From contig JANJWE010000002.1 in NCBI GenBank assembly GCA_024709705.1, forward strand, positions 1 through 8,944: a stretch of DNA of 8,944 nt, given 5' to 3'. The DNA is from Flavobacterium sp. (GTDB lineage Bacteria; Bacteroidota; Bacteroidia; Flavobacteriales; Flavobacteriaceae). Made by a program: the position numbers and the translations under genes. Shown in pieces: positions 1 through 6,539 of this stretch (positions are counted from its first letter, which is position 1; every line of letters begins with the position of its first letter). The notes beneath the pieces are model-generated. The model was not told where the DNA came from. It saw only the letters and a program-made list of their open reading frames with translations, and did no database searches.

Positions 1-135
1 GTCGGAACCAAACACGCCCAGAGAGATATCCCAGCCAAGCGGAGCCTGGGTGTGGTTGTGGTAAGCCAGCCGCAAACCCGGCGAAAAACCATAGGTATCC
101 ACCCCGGCAGCGCCGCCCGCATCAAGCAGCGGATT
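1..135 (-). CDS. Fragment of a possible outer-membrane beta-barrel protein (foreign, partial at both ends)
   Basis: One minus-strand frame is open through these 45 codons. It reads NPLLDAGGAAGVDTYGFSPG followed by LRLAYHNHTQAPLGWDISLG and VFGSD. Alternating hydrophobic and polar residues with many aromatics and glycines resemble transmembrane strands of a Gram-negative outer-membrane barrel or porin, but I do not recognise the family. GC-rich codons set it apart from every gene after base 240. It has no start and runs off the left edge. At its upstream side it meets the glycogen phosphorylase fragment, which reads the other way. The fragment is short and the assignment tentative; the openness of the frame could partly reflect high GC content. 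Confidence 0.35.
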
Positions 136-235
136 GAGCCACGCCGCCGACACGCTGTGGCAGGAAATCGATCCGGCCGTGTGGGCGCGCACCGGCAATC
201 CCTGGTTGATCCTGCAAAGTGTGTCGCAGCGGCGT
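1..235. other. Foreign GC-rich segment, probable chimeric contig end
   Basis: By hand count about 152 of the first 240 bases are G or C (about 63%), against clearly AT-rich sequence afterwards. The segment holds two partial reading frames on opposite strands (minus strand to about 135, plus strand about 137-238), neither with a start or a natural end. It interrupts the ATP-grasp gene exactly where the conserved ATP-grasp sequence stops. A native transfer event would be expected to bring whole genes or mobile-element ends; none are seen. An assembly or amplification chimera made of two short fragments from a GC-rich, perhaps proteobacterial, genome fits best. Exact breakpoints cannot be placed to the base. 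Confidence 0.8.
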
Positions 236-238
236 ATT
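137..238 (+). pseudogene. Fragment of alpha-glucan (glycogen) phosphorylase, N-terminal region (foreign)
   Basis: The frame with codons starting at 137 reads SHAADTLWQEIDPAVWARTG then NPWLILQSVSQRRI. This matches the N-terminal domain found in GlgP-type alpha-glucan phosphorylases (DUF3417 region), where a conserved HAAD..LW..(I/L)DP..W....NPW..L..VS pattern follows a WSW motif. These enzymes release glucose-1-phosphate from glycogen or maltodextrins. Only about 34 residues are present. In the same frame there are stops at 62-64 and 92-94 and no usable start before the match, and another stop at 269-271, so the gene is cut on both sides. Codons are GC-rich, unlike the neighbours. It is not a functional gene of this organism. 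Confidence 0.7.
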
Positions 239-1150
239 AATTCCGGAAGCGGCTTCCACCATTTCCGCTAAATGAGCTCCACCTACTCGGGAAGAGGTTT
301 CTAAAAAGTAAATTTTTCCATCTTCGTTGCATTTGATAAATTCGGTGTGTGTAGCTCCGTGCTTCATGCCAAACGCTTTCATCACTTGCTCATTTACTTT
401 TTTTATAGCTTTGTCATCAGCATTATTATAAGGTATATTAGCACTTCTAAAAATCCCACCGCCTTGCGAAATTTCCATTGGCGTAGCCAAATATTGTGAA
501 GTAATACTAAACAACACTTTTCCGTTAAAATTCAATCCGTCACAGTGATACACGGCTCCGGGTTTGAATTGTTCCACTAAATATTTAATGCGATTATCGC
601 CTAACTCATGAATTTTTTGCCATAATTCCTCTTTAGTATGCACTTTCATAATTCCTGAGGCAGAAGCTTCTGACCTTGGTTTCAATACCCATGGTGGCGA
701 AACCGTATCGGCAAAATGATTTATATAGTCATCATTAAACAACGCACTAAATGCCGGCACCGGCACACCTTCTGATTGGGCTTTTACCCGCATGGCCAAT
801 TTGTCTCTAAAATACCTTCCGGTGGTTTGCCCCATACCTGCCATTCGTAGATTTTCACGCAAAAAAGTAGCTTTTTCTACATCAAAATCGTCTAACGCTA
901 CGATGGCATCTACTTTTTCTTTTCGCATTAATCCGGCAACACCGTGTAAAAGCATATCCAAATCCCAATCGATATCTTGGCCGGGCATATAAAATATTTC
1001 GTCTATGGAATCAAATGCCCATGGCTTATCCCGCAATTTTTCTGAAGTAATTAAAAAAACCTTGTTCCCTAATCGCTTCATGTTAATCAAAAAATCATTC
1101 CCTTTAAAATAATTGGAAATGCATATAAATGTTTTAGTCGTCTGCTCCAT
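236..1150 (-). CDS. ATP-grasp domain ligase, C-terminus lost at chimeric junction
   Basis: About 305 native residues of an ATP-grasp enzyme, a family that couples ATP cleavage to joining a carboxylate with an amine or thiol through an acyl-phosphate. An N-terminal pre-ATP-grasp domain (residues about 5-100) is followed by the ATP-binding core: WVLKPRSEASASGIMKV at about 154-170 supplies the nucleotide-binding lysine, YLVEQF at 190-195 a further ATP contact, and FLETSSRVGG at 282-291 the metal-binding glutamate. The usual Asn of the ExNxR motif is Ser here. After SGIN (302-305) the frame runs into unrelated GC-rich sequence and stops at 122-124, so the true C-terminus is missing. ATG at 1150 lies 3 nt after the aminopeptidase stop, making it the last visible gene of a three-gene operon. 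The substrate cannot be named; peptide- or amide-bond formation is inferred. No signal peptide, so cytosolic. Confidence 0.85.
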
Positions 1151-1153
1151 AAC

Positions 1154-2566
1154 CTATTGATTTTGAATAAAAGTAGTAATTAATTGTACACCAAATGCTG
1201 TGGCATGTTTGGTTTTGGCAAATTCATCATCTACAAATGACACTCCGGCAATATCCAAATGTGCCCAAGAAGGATGATTTTCAGTAAAAAATTCTAAAAA
1301 CTTCGCTGCAGAAATTGCTCCGGCAACCGGTTTCCCCGAATAATTCTTCACATCGGCTATCTCACTTTCTATATCAGATTGATACACCTCCCAAAGTGGC
1401 AAAGGCCACAAACGTTCCCCAGTTTTGGTTCCGGCCTCTTGAAGTTTTTTAGATAGTTGTTCATTATTCGTAAACAAAGCACCACATTCATATCCAAATG
1501 TAGCCACACTGCTTCCGGTTAAGGTAGCAATATCTATAATCGTTTCGGGATTGTAATTTTTGATGAGATAGGATAATCCATCGGCTAAAATTAAACGGCC
1601 TTCGGCATCGGTATCAATGATTTCAATCGTATGTCCGCTATAACTTTCTATGACATCACTAGGCAAAAAGGATTGAGCATCTACTGAATTTTCGCAAGCC
1701 GGTACAATTGCCGTAACTCGATGGGGTAATTTCAAATCGGCTATCAATTGCATGGCACCTAAAACTGCTGCTCCACCCGCCATGTCACATTTCATGTGCA
1801 CCATTCCGGCAGTTTTTATGTTCAAACCTCCCGTATCAAACGTGATGCCTTTACCTACCAAACCAAAATGTTTTTGAGCATTTTTCGGTTGGTAATCCAA
1901 AACAATAAATTGGGGTTCATTGGCACTACCTTTTCCAACTGAAATAAAGGCGTGTAATCCGATTTCTTTGGCTTTTTTAGCTCCTATGATCTCCACTTCC
2001 AATTTGAATTTTTTGCCTAAATCGGTTGCCCAATTGGCCAAATGTTTAGGGGTAATTTTATTGGGCGGCAAATCAACCAAATGAAATGTTTCCAATTGAG
2101 CTTGAGCCGTTTTTAAACCCAATTCAACTGCTTTTTGTAAATTAGAGGTATTTACAATATTCAATACTGACCGCACTTCCTGTAACGGATGTACTCTTTT
2201 CTCTTTTTTGTAATGTCCCAATTGATAGGTGCCTAAAACTAAACCGTTCACAGCCGCAGCAGCCCATTCATCTGTAAAAAAATCAGGTAAAAACAGAGAC
2301 GTTTCTTTTTGAAAAAAAGAAGCTTGCTTTTTAGCCACACGTCTGAATATTTTATTTAAATCGGTTACCAACGGTTTTTTCCCCAAACCAATAAAAAGAT
2401 AAACAACACCCACTTTCTCTAACGCATAATGGGTATCTTTCTTTCCGGAAAAAATAGAATTGGAAACCGATAACGATAAATATTGAACCGTTTCTTCTGT
2501 CTCCAAAACCGGAACCAATACTAAACTTTCTGTTGAACTAACTTTGTTTAAATGCTTTATTTTCAT
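1154..2566 (-). CDS. M17 family leucyl aminopeptidase
   Basis: A 470-residue cytosolic metallo-aminopeptidase of family M17 (PepA/leucine aminopeptidase type), which removes N-terminal residues from peptides using two metal ions. The less conserved N-terminal domain spans about 1-150 and the catalytic domain 165-470. All expected active-site residues are visible: VGKGITFDTGG gives K239 and D244, NIK gives K251, MKCDMAGG gives D261, and DTDAEGRLILADG gives D320, E322 and R324. The family's commonest form of the last motif is NTDAEGR; the first Asn is Asp here, outside the metal ligands. DIATLTGSSV (345-354) is also typical. Length is normal for the family. ATG at 2566 lies 5 nt after the esterase stop and the stop lies 3 nt before the ATP-grasp start, so the three are probably co-transcribed. 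A pepA symbol is withheld because Bacteroidetes often carry several M17 paralogues. Confidence 0.93.
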   Translation of the reverse strand: MKIKHLNKVSSTESLVLVPVLETEETVQYLSLSVSNSIFSGKKDTHYALEKVGVVYLFIGLGKKPLVTDLNKIFRRVAKKQASFFQKETSLFLPDFFTDEWAAAAVNGLVLGTYQLGHYKKEKRVHPLQEVRSVLNIVNTSNLQKAVELGLKTAQAQLETFHLVDLPPNKITPKHLANWATDLGKKFKLEVEIIGAKKAKEIGLHAFISVGKGSANEPQFIVLDYQPKNAQKHFGLVGKGITFDTGGLNIKTAGMVHMKCDMAGGAAVLGAMQLIADLKLPHRVTAIVPACENSVDAQSFLPSDVIESYSGHTIEIIDTDAEGRLILADGLSYLIKNYNPETIIDIATLTGSSVATFGYECGALFTNNEQLSKKLQEAGTKTGERLWPLPLWEVYQSDIESEIADVKNYSGKPVAGAISAAKFLEFFTENHPSWAHLDIAGVSFVDDEFAKTKHATAFGVQLITTFIQNQ

Positions 2567-2571
2567 AACTT

Positions 2572-3711
2572 TTATTCTTCTTTTGTGCTAAAAAATAACC
2601 ATTCGATTGCTTTTGGGAATTCGTCACTCCAATAGATTTCATTATGCTTGCCAAATTCGTTGATGCTTAATCGCACTTTCATTTTGTCTTCTAACGATTT
2701 TCGTTTTAATAATCGCTTTTTAAAGTTTTTCACATGGTCTATCATAGTTGCACTTTCATCGCCACCTGCATACAAATAAATGCGAGTTTCCTGTGGTTCT
2801 TCCATGTCTAAAAAAGACAATTTTATTTTTGGCACTACCCACAACGAAGGCGAAAATATCATCAACTTCCCAAATACTTCCGGATACATGATTCCACTGA
2901 AAATGCTCACTAATCCTCCCATCGAACTCCCACCTATTCCGGTGTGTTCCCGCTCGGGTTTGGTGCGAAAATTAGTATCTACAAAAGGCTTTAAAGTATC
3001 GGTTAAAAAACGAATGTATTTTTTTCCTTGACCGGCACCTAAAACGGTATTGCCCACATTGTATTCGATGATTCGTTCATTATCAGCATGCTCAACCGCA
3101 ATCACAATGATTTTACCGATTTTATACTCTGCCATAACAGCAAGTTTTTTATCAATTTCCCAATTGCCATATTGGGCTTTTTCATTGAATAAATTCTGAG
3201 CATCCTGTAAATACATCACCGGATAATGCTCAGTTGATGTTTCATAATCGTGCGGTAACAACGCCCATACTTTTCGGGTTTTGTTTAACTGCGGAATTTC
3301 AAATTCTTTGGAAATTAAATGAACTTTGGGTAAAAAGTTGGGTTTAAAAGGCAACCAATTGTGTCGCCATTTGGCCACATGCTCTTTTCTTACTCCGGAA
3401 TGTTGTTTACACGAACGGTTTTCAGTTCGGTTTCCATATTTGTCAATTTCAACCTCACTCCAATCACCACGGGTAAATTTGTATAATAATTCATCGGGAT
3501 AAACAAAATCTGGAGCAAAAGTGTAATGATACAAACCTTTGGCCACTTTATCCATTTGAAAACGCTTATCCTGAGTAATCCATTGGTTAAAATTTCCTGA
3601 AATATACACCGGACGCTCATCATCTTCATCGGTAGTTAACAGGATATTCAATTGAGGTTCAATGATTTCTTTATCAATTTGTTGGGATGTCGATTGATTA
3701 TCCGATTTCAT
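2572..3711 (-). CDS. Cytosolic esterase D-type alpha/beta hydrolase with N-terminal glycogen-binding-like (CBM) domain
   Basis: A 379-residue two-domain protein. Residues about 20-100 (PVYISGNFNQW, then YHYTFAPD and LLYKFTRGDWSEVE, ending GNRTENR) look like a CBM20/CBM48 or AMPK-type carbohydrate-binding fold. Residues about 135-375 form a putative esterase domain (PF00756 type): YPVMYLQDAQNLF at 163-175 near the oxyanion hole, nucleophile S263 in GGSSMGG, probable acid D318 in YAGGDES, and H356 in FGKHNEIYW. The catalytic triad therefore appears intact. There is no signal peptide, unlike many secreted members of this esterase family, so it should act in the cytosol. It is the first gene of the operon with the aminopeptidase and the ATP-grasp ligase, transcribed divergently from gcvT. 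ATG at 3711 is the chosen start; no Shine-Dalgarno is visible, as usual in this phylum. The substrate is unknown; an ester of a sugar- or peptide-linked compound is a guess. Confidence 0.85.
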   Translation of the reverse strand: MKSDNQSTSQQIDKEIIEPQLNILLTTDEDDERPVYISGNFNQWITQDKRFQMDKVAKGLYHYTFAPDFVYPDELLYKFTRGDWSEVEIDKYGNRTENRSCKQHSGVRKEHVAKWRHNWLPFKPNFLPKVHLISKEFEIPQLNKTRKVWALLPHDYETSTEHYPVMYLQDAQNLFNEKAQYGNWEIDKKLAVMAEYKIGKIIVIAVEHADNERIIEYNVGNTVLGAGQGKKYIRFLTDTLKPFVDTNFRTKPEREHTGIGGSSMGGLVSIFSGIMYPEVFGKLMIFSPSLWVVPKIKLSFLDMEEPQETRIYLYAGGDESATMIDHVKNFKKRLLKRKSLEDKMKVRLSINEFGKHNEIYWSDEFPKAIEWLFFSTKEE

Positions 3712-3749
3712 ATAGGTTGGTAATTCGTAAACTATTTATATTTAATGAG

Positions 3750-3757
3750 TAAATATA
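3750..3757 (-). promoter_or_regulatory. Possible -7 promoter element of the esterase operon
   Basis: On the minus strand this reads TATATTTA, one base from the Bacteroidetes -7 consensus TAnnTTTG. Transcription would start about 30-35 nt upstream of the ATG at 3711. No clear TTTG element is seen at the -33 position, so the call is weak. Confidence 0.3.
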
Positions 3758-3891
3758 GGCCTTTCAGACGATGATTGAAAATTTTTTTTCTAATGACTGA
3801 ATTTATAACAGATTTAAAAGTAACCCCTAATTTTCTTCAAAAAAATCTATTTTACGTCATTTTTACCTATCAAAAATCGCATTATTTTTAA

Positions 3892-3899
3892 TAAATTAG
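3892..3899 (+). promoter_or_regulatory. Possible -7 promoter element of gcvT
   Basis: The sequence TAAATTAG partly matches the Bacteroidetes -7 consensus TAnnTTTG and lies 27 nt upstream of the gcvT ATG, giving a short leader. No convincing -33 element is seen. The 215-bp divergent gap (3712-3926) is AT-rich, with no repeat or riboswitch that I can recognise. Confidence 0.3.
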
Positions 3900-3926
3900 C
3901 GACTTCAAATTATACAAGACAATCAA

Positions 3927-5009
3927 ATGAAAAATACAGCTTTAACGCACATTCACGAAAGTTTGGGAGCTAAAATGGTTCCGTTTGCCGGATTTAATAT
4001 GCCGGTTCAATATGAAGGAGTAACTGCAGAACATGAGACCGTACGGAACGGTGTTGGGGTTTTTGATGTTTCCCACATGGGTGAATTTTTACTAACCGGA
4101 CCTAATGCACTGGCTTTGATACAAAAAGTGACTTCTAATGATGCGTCAACTTTAACTATAGGTAGAGCTCAATATTCGTGTTTACCTAATGCGGAGGGCG
4201 GAATTGTAGATGATTTGATTGTATATCGAATGAAAGAGGAACAATATTTATTGGTAGTAAACGCTTCCAACATTGAAAAAGATTGGAATTGGATTTCGTC
4301 TCACAATGATTTAGGTGTAGATATGAAAAACCTTTCGGATGACTATTCCTTATTAGCGATTCAAGGACCAAAAGCGGTTGAAGCGATGCAAGTTTTAACT
4401 TCGGTAAATTTATCTGAAATTAAATACTATCATTTTGAAGTGGCCGATTTTGCCGGAATTGAGAACGTAATTATTTCGGCTACCGGCTATACCGGTTCGG
4501 GCGGATTTGAAATTTATTGTAAAAATGCTGAAGTAGAACAAATTTGGAACAAGGTATTTGAAGCAGGTGCTCTTTTTGGTATCAAACCAATTGGTCTAGC
4601 GGCTCGTGATACTTTGCGTTTGGAAATGGGCTTTTGTTTATATGGAAATGACATCAACGATTCGACTTCTCCAATGGAAGCCGGTTTAGGGTGGATTACC
4701 AAATTTACCAAAGACTTTGTCAATTCTGAAAACCTGAAAAAGCAAAAAGAAGAAGGCGTTTCCCGAAAATTGGTAGGTTTTGAATTGCTGGAAAGAGGAA
4801 TTCCACGCCACGATTACGAAATTGTGGATGCCGATGGAAATTATATCGGAATTGTGACTTCGGGAACCATGGCTCCTTCTGTTGGAAAAGGAATTGGGAT
4901 GGGTTATGTAAAAACGGAATATGCCGCAGTAGATTCTGAAATTTACATTCAAATCAGGAATAATAAAGTATTGGCGAAAGTGGTTAAAATGCCTTTTTAT
5001 AAAAAATAA
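3927..5009 (+). CDS. gcvT: Aminomethyltransferase, T protein of the glycine cleavage system
   Basis: The 360-residue T protein transfers the aminomethyl carbon from lipoylated H protein to tetrahydrofolate, giving methylene-THF and ammonia. Family motifs run in order: [15 protein letters not shown] (17-31), FDVSHMGEF (46-54), [11 protein letters not shown] (91-101) with the folate-site aspartate pair D95/D96, [11 protein letters not shown] (109-119), [13 protein letters not shown] (185-197), [11 protein letters not shown] (223-233) with R227, LYGNDIN (238-244), [10 protein letters not shown] (247-256) and VTSGTMAPS (310-318). Length is standard. The GYTG loop has Ser-Gly where many proteobacterial proteins have Glu-Asp or Glu-Ala. 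gcvP and gcvH are not in the window, so the system is encoded at separate loci, as is common in Flavobacteriaceae. The ATG at 3927 starts at the expected family N-terminus. The gene ends before a strong bidirectional terminator. Confidence 0.96.
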   Translation: MKNTALTHIHESLGAKMVPFAGFNMPVQYEGVTAEHETVRNGVGVFDVSHMGEFLLTGPNALALIQKVTSNDASTLTIGRAQYSCLPNAEGGIVDDLIVYRMKEEQYLLVVNASNIEKDWNWISSHNDLGVDMKNLSDDYSLLAIQGPKAVEAMQVLTSVNLSEIKYYHFEVADFAGIENVIISATGYTGSGGFEIYCKNAEVEQIWNKVFEAGALFGIKPIGLAARDTLRLEMGFCLYGNDINDSTSPMEAGLGWITKFTKDFVNSENLKKQKEEGVSRKLVGFELLERGIPRHDYEIVDADGNYIGIVTSGTMAPSVGKGIGMGYVKTEYAAVDSEIYIQIRNNKVLAKVVKMPFYKK

Positions 5010-5021
5010 AATTTAATAAAT

Positions 5022-5049
5022 AAAAAAATCCGCAATCGCGGATTTTTTT
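5022..5049. terminator. Bidirectional intrinsic terminator between gcvT and the beta-barrel gene
   Basis: A perfect 12-bp stem (5022-5033 paired with 5038-5049) with core ATCCGC/GCGGAT and loop AATC is flanked by A and T runs that act as U-tracts for either strand. It ends gcvT transcripts and, from the other side, those of the minus-strand gene, whose TAA stop (5050-5052) touches the stem. Confidence 0.92.
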
Positions 5050-5628
5050 TTATAGTTTAAATACACCTCCAATATTAAATGTGCTGTAGGCATTTTTGAT
5101 TGGTATTTGAGTATCTTTTATAACTTCTGTTAGACCCGTAATACCTTGAAAATCAATAAGTATACTGAATTTTTGAGATATTTCAATTTTATATCCAATT
5201 CCGTAACTTAAACCTAATTGAAAAGAATTTGCTTCATCCTTAACATCTATTCCATTTGTTTTTGCTGACATCAGAAATCCAAAACTTGGACCAAAATTTA
5301 AATTCCATTTTCGAGTACTTCCAAAATGCCAATTTGCATTAATAGGTAATGTAAAGTATTCTAACTTATCTTCAAAATTTATATATTGACTGCCCATTGT
5401 TTGAAACAAAAGACCGGAGCGTAAACTCCATCTGTCATTAAAATAATAATCGCCATTTACACCAAAATCAAAAGAACTAATAGCTGAATTACTCAATGAT
5501 TCATTACTGTAATAATTGGCAGATGATAAACCTATAATAGGCGTAACTTCAATTGTTCCTTTTTCTCTATTTTGTGCAAACATTGCAATAGAAGAAAATA
5601 ACATGGACAAACAAATAATTTTTTTCAT
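5050..5628 (-). CDS. Outer-membrane beta-barrel protein (PorT/OmpW-like size)
   Basis: A 192-residue secreted protein. The N-terminus MKKIICLSMLFSSIAMFAQ is a clear signal peptide, probably cleaved after the Ala before Q19. The rest alternates hydrophobic and polar residues in short strands separated by glycine- and asparagine-rich turns (for example GVNGDYYFNDRWSLRSGLLF, then FTLPINANWHF, LNFGPSFGFLM, FQLGLSYGIGYKIEI) and ends with a strand ending in Phe-Lys-Leu. This is the pattern of the small Bacteroidetes outer-membrane barrels (OMP_b-brl_2/PorT type). The specific role is unknown. I chose ATG at 5628 over an in-frame TTG at 5637 because it puts MKK at the start of the signal peptide. 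The gene is monocistronic, between its own promoter and a shared terminator, and looks somewhat more AT-rich than the flanking housekeeping genes. Confidence 0.82.
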   Translation of the reverse strand: MKKIICLSMLFSSIAMFAQNREKGTIEVTPIIGLSSANYYSNESLSNSAISSFDFGVNGDYYFNDRWSLRSGLLFQTMGSQYINFEDKLEYFTLPINANWHFGSTRKWNLNFGPSFGFLMSAKTNGIDVKDEANSFQLGLSYGIGYKIEISQKFSILIDFQGITGLTEVIKDTQIPIKNAYSTFNIGGVFKL

Positions 5629-5652
5629 ATTTAACAAATAAGTATTAGGCTA

Positions 5653-5686
5653 CAAATATAGATTAATATATTTATTAAACTCAAAA
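5653..5686 (-). promoter_or_regulatory. Bacteroidetes-type promoter of the beta-barrel gene
   Basis: Minus-strand TATATTTG (5653-5660) is an exact match to the phylum's -7 consensus TAnnTTTG. A TTTTG element (5682-5686) lies 21 bp upstream, the right spacing for the -33 box. Transcription would begin near 5646, leaving a leader of about 18 nt before ATG 5628. It is the best promoter match in the window. Confidence 0.65.
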
Positions 5687-5714
5687 TAAAATTTTTTAAA
5701 GTATTCTGATTTTA

Positions 5715-5722
5715 TACATTTG
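5715..5722 (+). promoter_or_regulatory. Possible -7 promoter element of the YebC-family gene
   Basis: TACATTTG is an exact match to TAnnTTTG. It lies about 52 nt upstream of the ATG at 5775, implying a leader of about 45 nt. The -33 region is T-rich without a clean TTTG, so the call is moderate. Confidence 0.45.
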
Positions 5723-5774
5723 TCAATAATTAATATAATTGATAAAAGTATTTTAAAAATTGAATTAAATAGAA

Positions 5775-6485
5775 ATGGGAAGAGCGTTTGAATTTAGAAA
5801 AGCACGAAAAATGAAGCGATGGTCTGCTATGGCCAAAACATTTACCCGGATTGGAAAAGATATTGTAATGGCTGTTAAAGAAGGCGGTCCTAATCCGGAA
5901 ACCAATTCACGATTGAGAGCGGTTATTCAAAATGCGAAAGCGGCAAACATGCCGAAAGATAACGTTGAACGTGCCATTAAAAAAGCTTCTGATAAAGATA
6001 CCGCAAACTTTAAAGAAGTGCTTTTTGAAGGCTATGCTCCTCACGGAATTGCTATCTTAATTGAAACGGCAACTGATAATAACAATAGAACCGTTGCCAA
6101 TATTCGCAGTTATTTCAATAAATGTAATGGAGCCTTAGGTACACAAGGTTCAGTGGAATTTATGTTTGACCATACGTGTAATTTCAGAATTCCGGCTGAA
6201 GGTCAGAATGTAGAAGAATTAGAATTGGAAATGATTGATTTTGGGGTAGAAGAAATCTTTGCTGATGAGGACGGAATTCTAATGTATGCTCCTTTTGAAA
6301 GTTTCGGAGCCATCCAAAAAGAATTGGAAAACCGCAATATAGAAATCTTATCTTCCGGTTTTGAACGTATACCTCAAGTAACCAAAGAATTAACTCCTGA
6401 ACAAGTGGCAGATGTAGAAAAACTTTTGGAAAAAATTGAAGAAGACGATGATGTGATGAATGTATATCACACCATGCAGGAATAA
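5775..6485 (+). CDS. YebC/TACO1 family protein
   Basis: A 236-residue cytosolic protein of the YebC/PmpR/TACO1 family. Members have been annotated as DNA-binding regulators; more recent work describes ribosome-associated translation factors that ease stalling at proline-rich stretches, so the regulator label should be treated with care. The motifs are FTRIGKDIVMAVKEGGPNPE (23-42), NSRLRAVIQNAKAANMPKDN (44-63), VERAIKKAS (64-72), FEGYAPHGIAI (84-94), DNNNRTVANIRSYFNKCNG (101-119), LGTQGSVEFMF (121-131), and an acidic C-terminal EKIEEDDDVMNVYHTM. The N-terminus MGRAFEFRKARKMKRWSAM differs from the MAGHSKW form of E. coli YebC. Length is close to the family norm (about 240). No Shine-Dalgarno is visible. 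It is monocistronic with its own terminator. A yebC symbol is withheld because paralogous subtypes exist. Confidence 0.92.
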   Translation: MGRAFEFRKARKMKRWSAMAKTFTRIGKDIVMAVKEGGPNPETNSRLRAVIQNAKAANMPKDNVERAIKKASDKDTANFKEVLFEGYAPHGIAILIETATDNNNRTVANIRSYFNKCNGALGTQGSVEFMFDHTCNFRIPAEGQNVEELELEMIDFGVEEIFADEDGILMYAPFESFGAIQKELENRNIEILSSGFERIPQVTKELTPEQVADVEKLLEKIEEDDDVMNVYHTMQE

Positions 6486-6505
6486 ATTAAACTAAAAAAC
6501 AAAAT

Positions 6506-6534
6506 AAAAAAACTCCTCCACAAGGAGTTTTTTT
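6506..6534 (+). terminator. Intrinsic terminator of the YebC-family gene
   Basis: The hairpin core AACTCCT/AGGAGTT around loop CCACA (6518-6522) extends through flanking A and T runs to a 12-bp stem (6506-6517 with 6523-6534). The T tract follows on the plus strand, 20 nt after the stop codon. It isolates this gene from the ABC exporter downstream. Confidence 0.9.
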
Positions 6535-6539
6535 AATTA

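Noticed and set aside
122..235. Native C-terminus for the ATP-grasp protein (residues about 306-342)
   Set aside because: These residues are the antisense of the phosphorylase fragment in GC-rich DNA and do not resemble an ATP-grasp C-terminus.
52..240. 62-codon plus-strand open frame in the GC-rich start
   Set aside because: Its product is arginine-rich and low-information, and it overlaps the recognisable phosphorylase frame in another phase; high GC content alone keeps it open.
3877..3902. TCGC...GCGA symmetrical ends near the gcvT promoter
   Set aside because: Only four paired bases, with a mismatched AT-rich interior; not distinguishable from chance.
3712..3926. Glycine riboswitch or other structured leader before gcvT
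   Set aside because: The gap is AT-rich, the likely leader is very short, and no paired tandem-aptamer pattern is seen.
5629..5637. TTG start adding three residues to the beta-barrel protein
   Set aside because: ATG at 5628 gives a standard MKK signal peptide start; the extension MLN adds nothing and uses a rare start codon.
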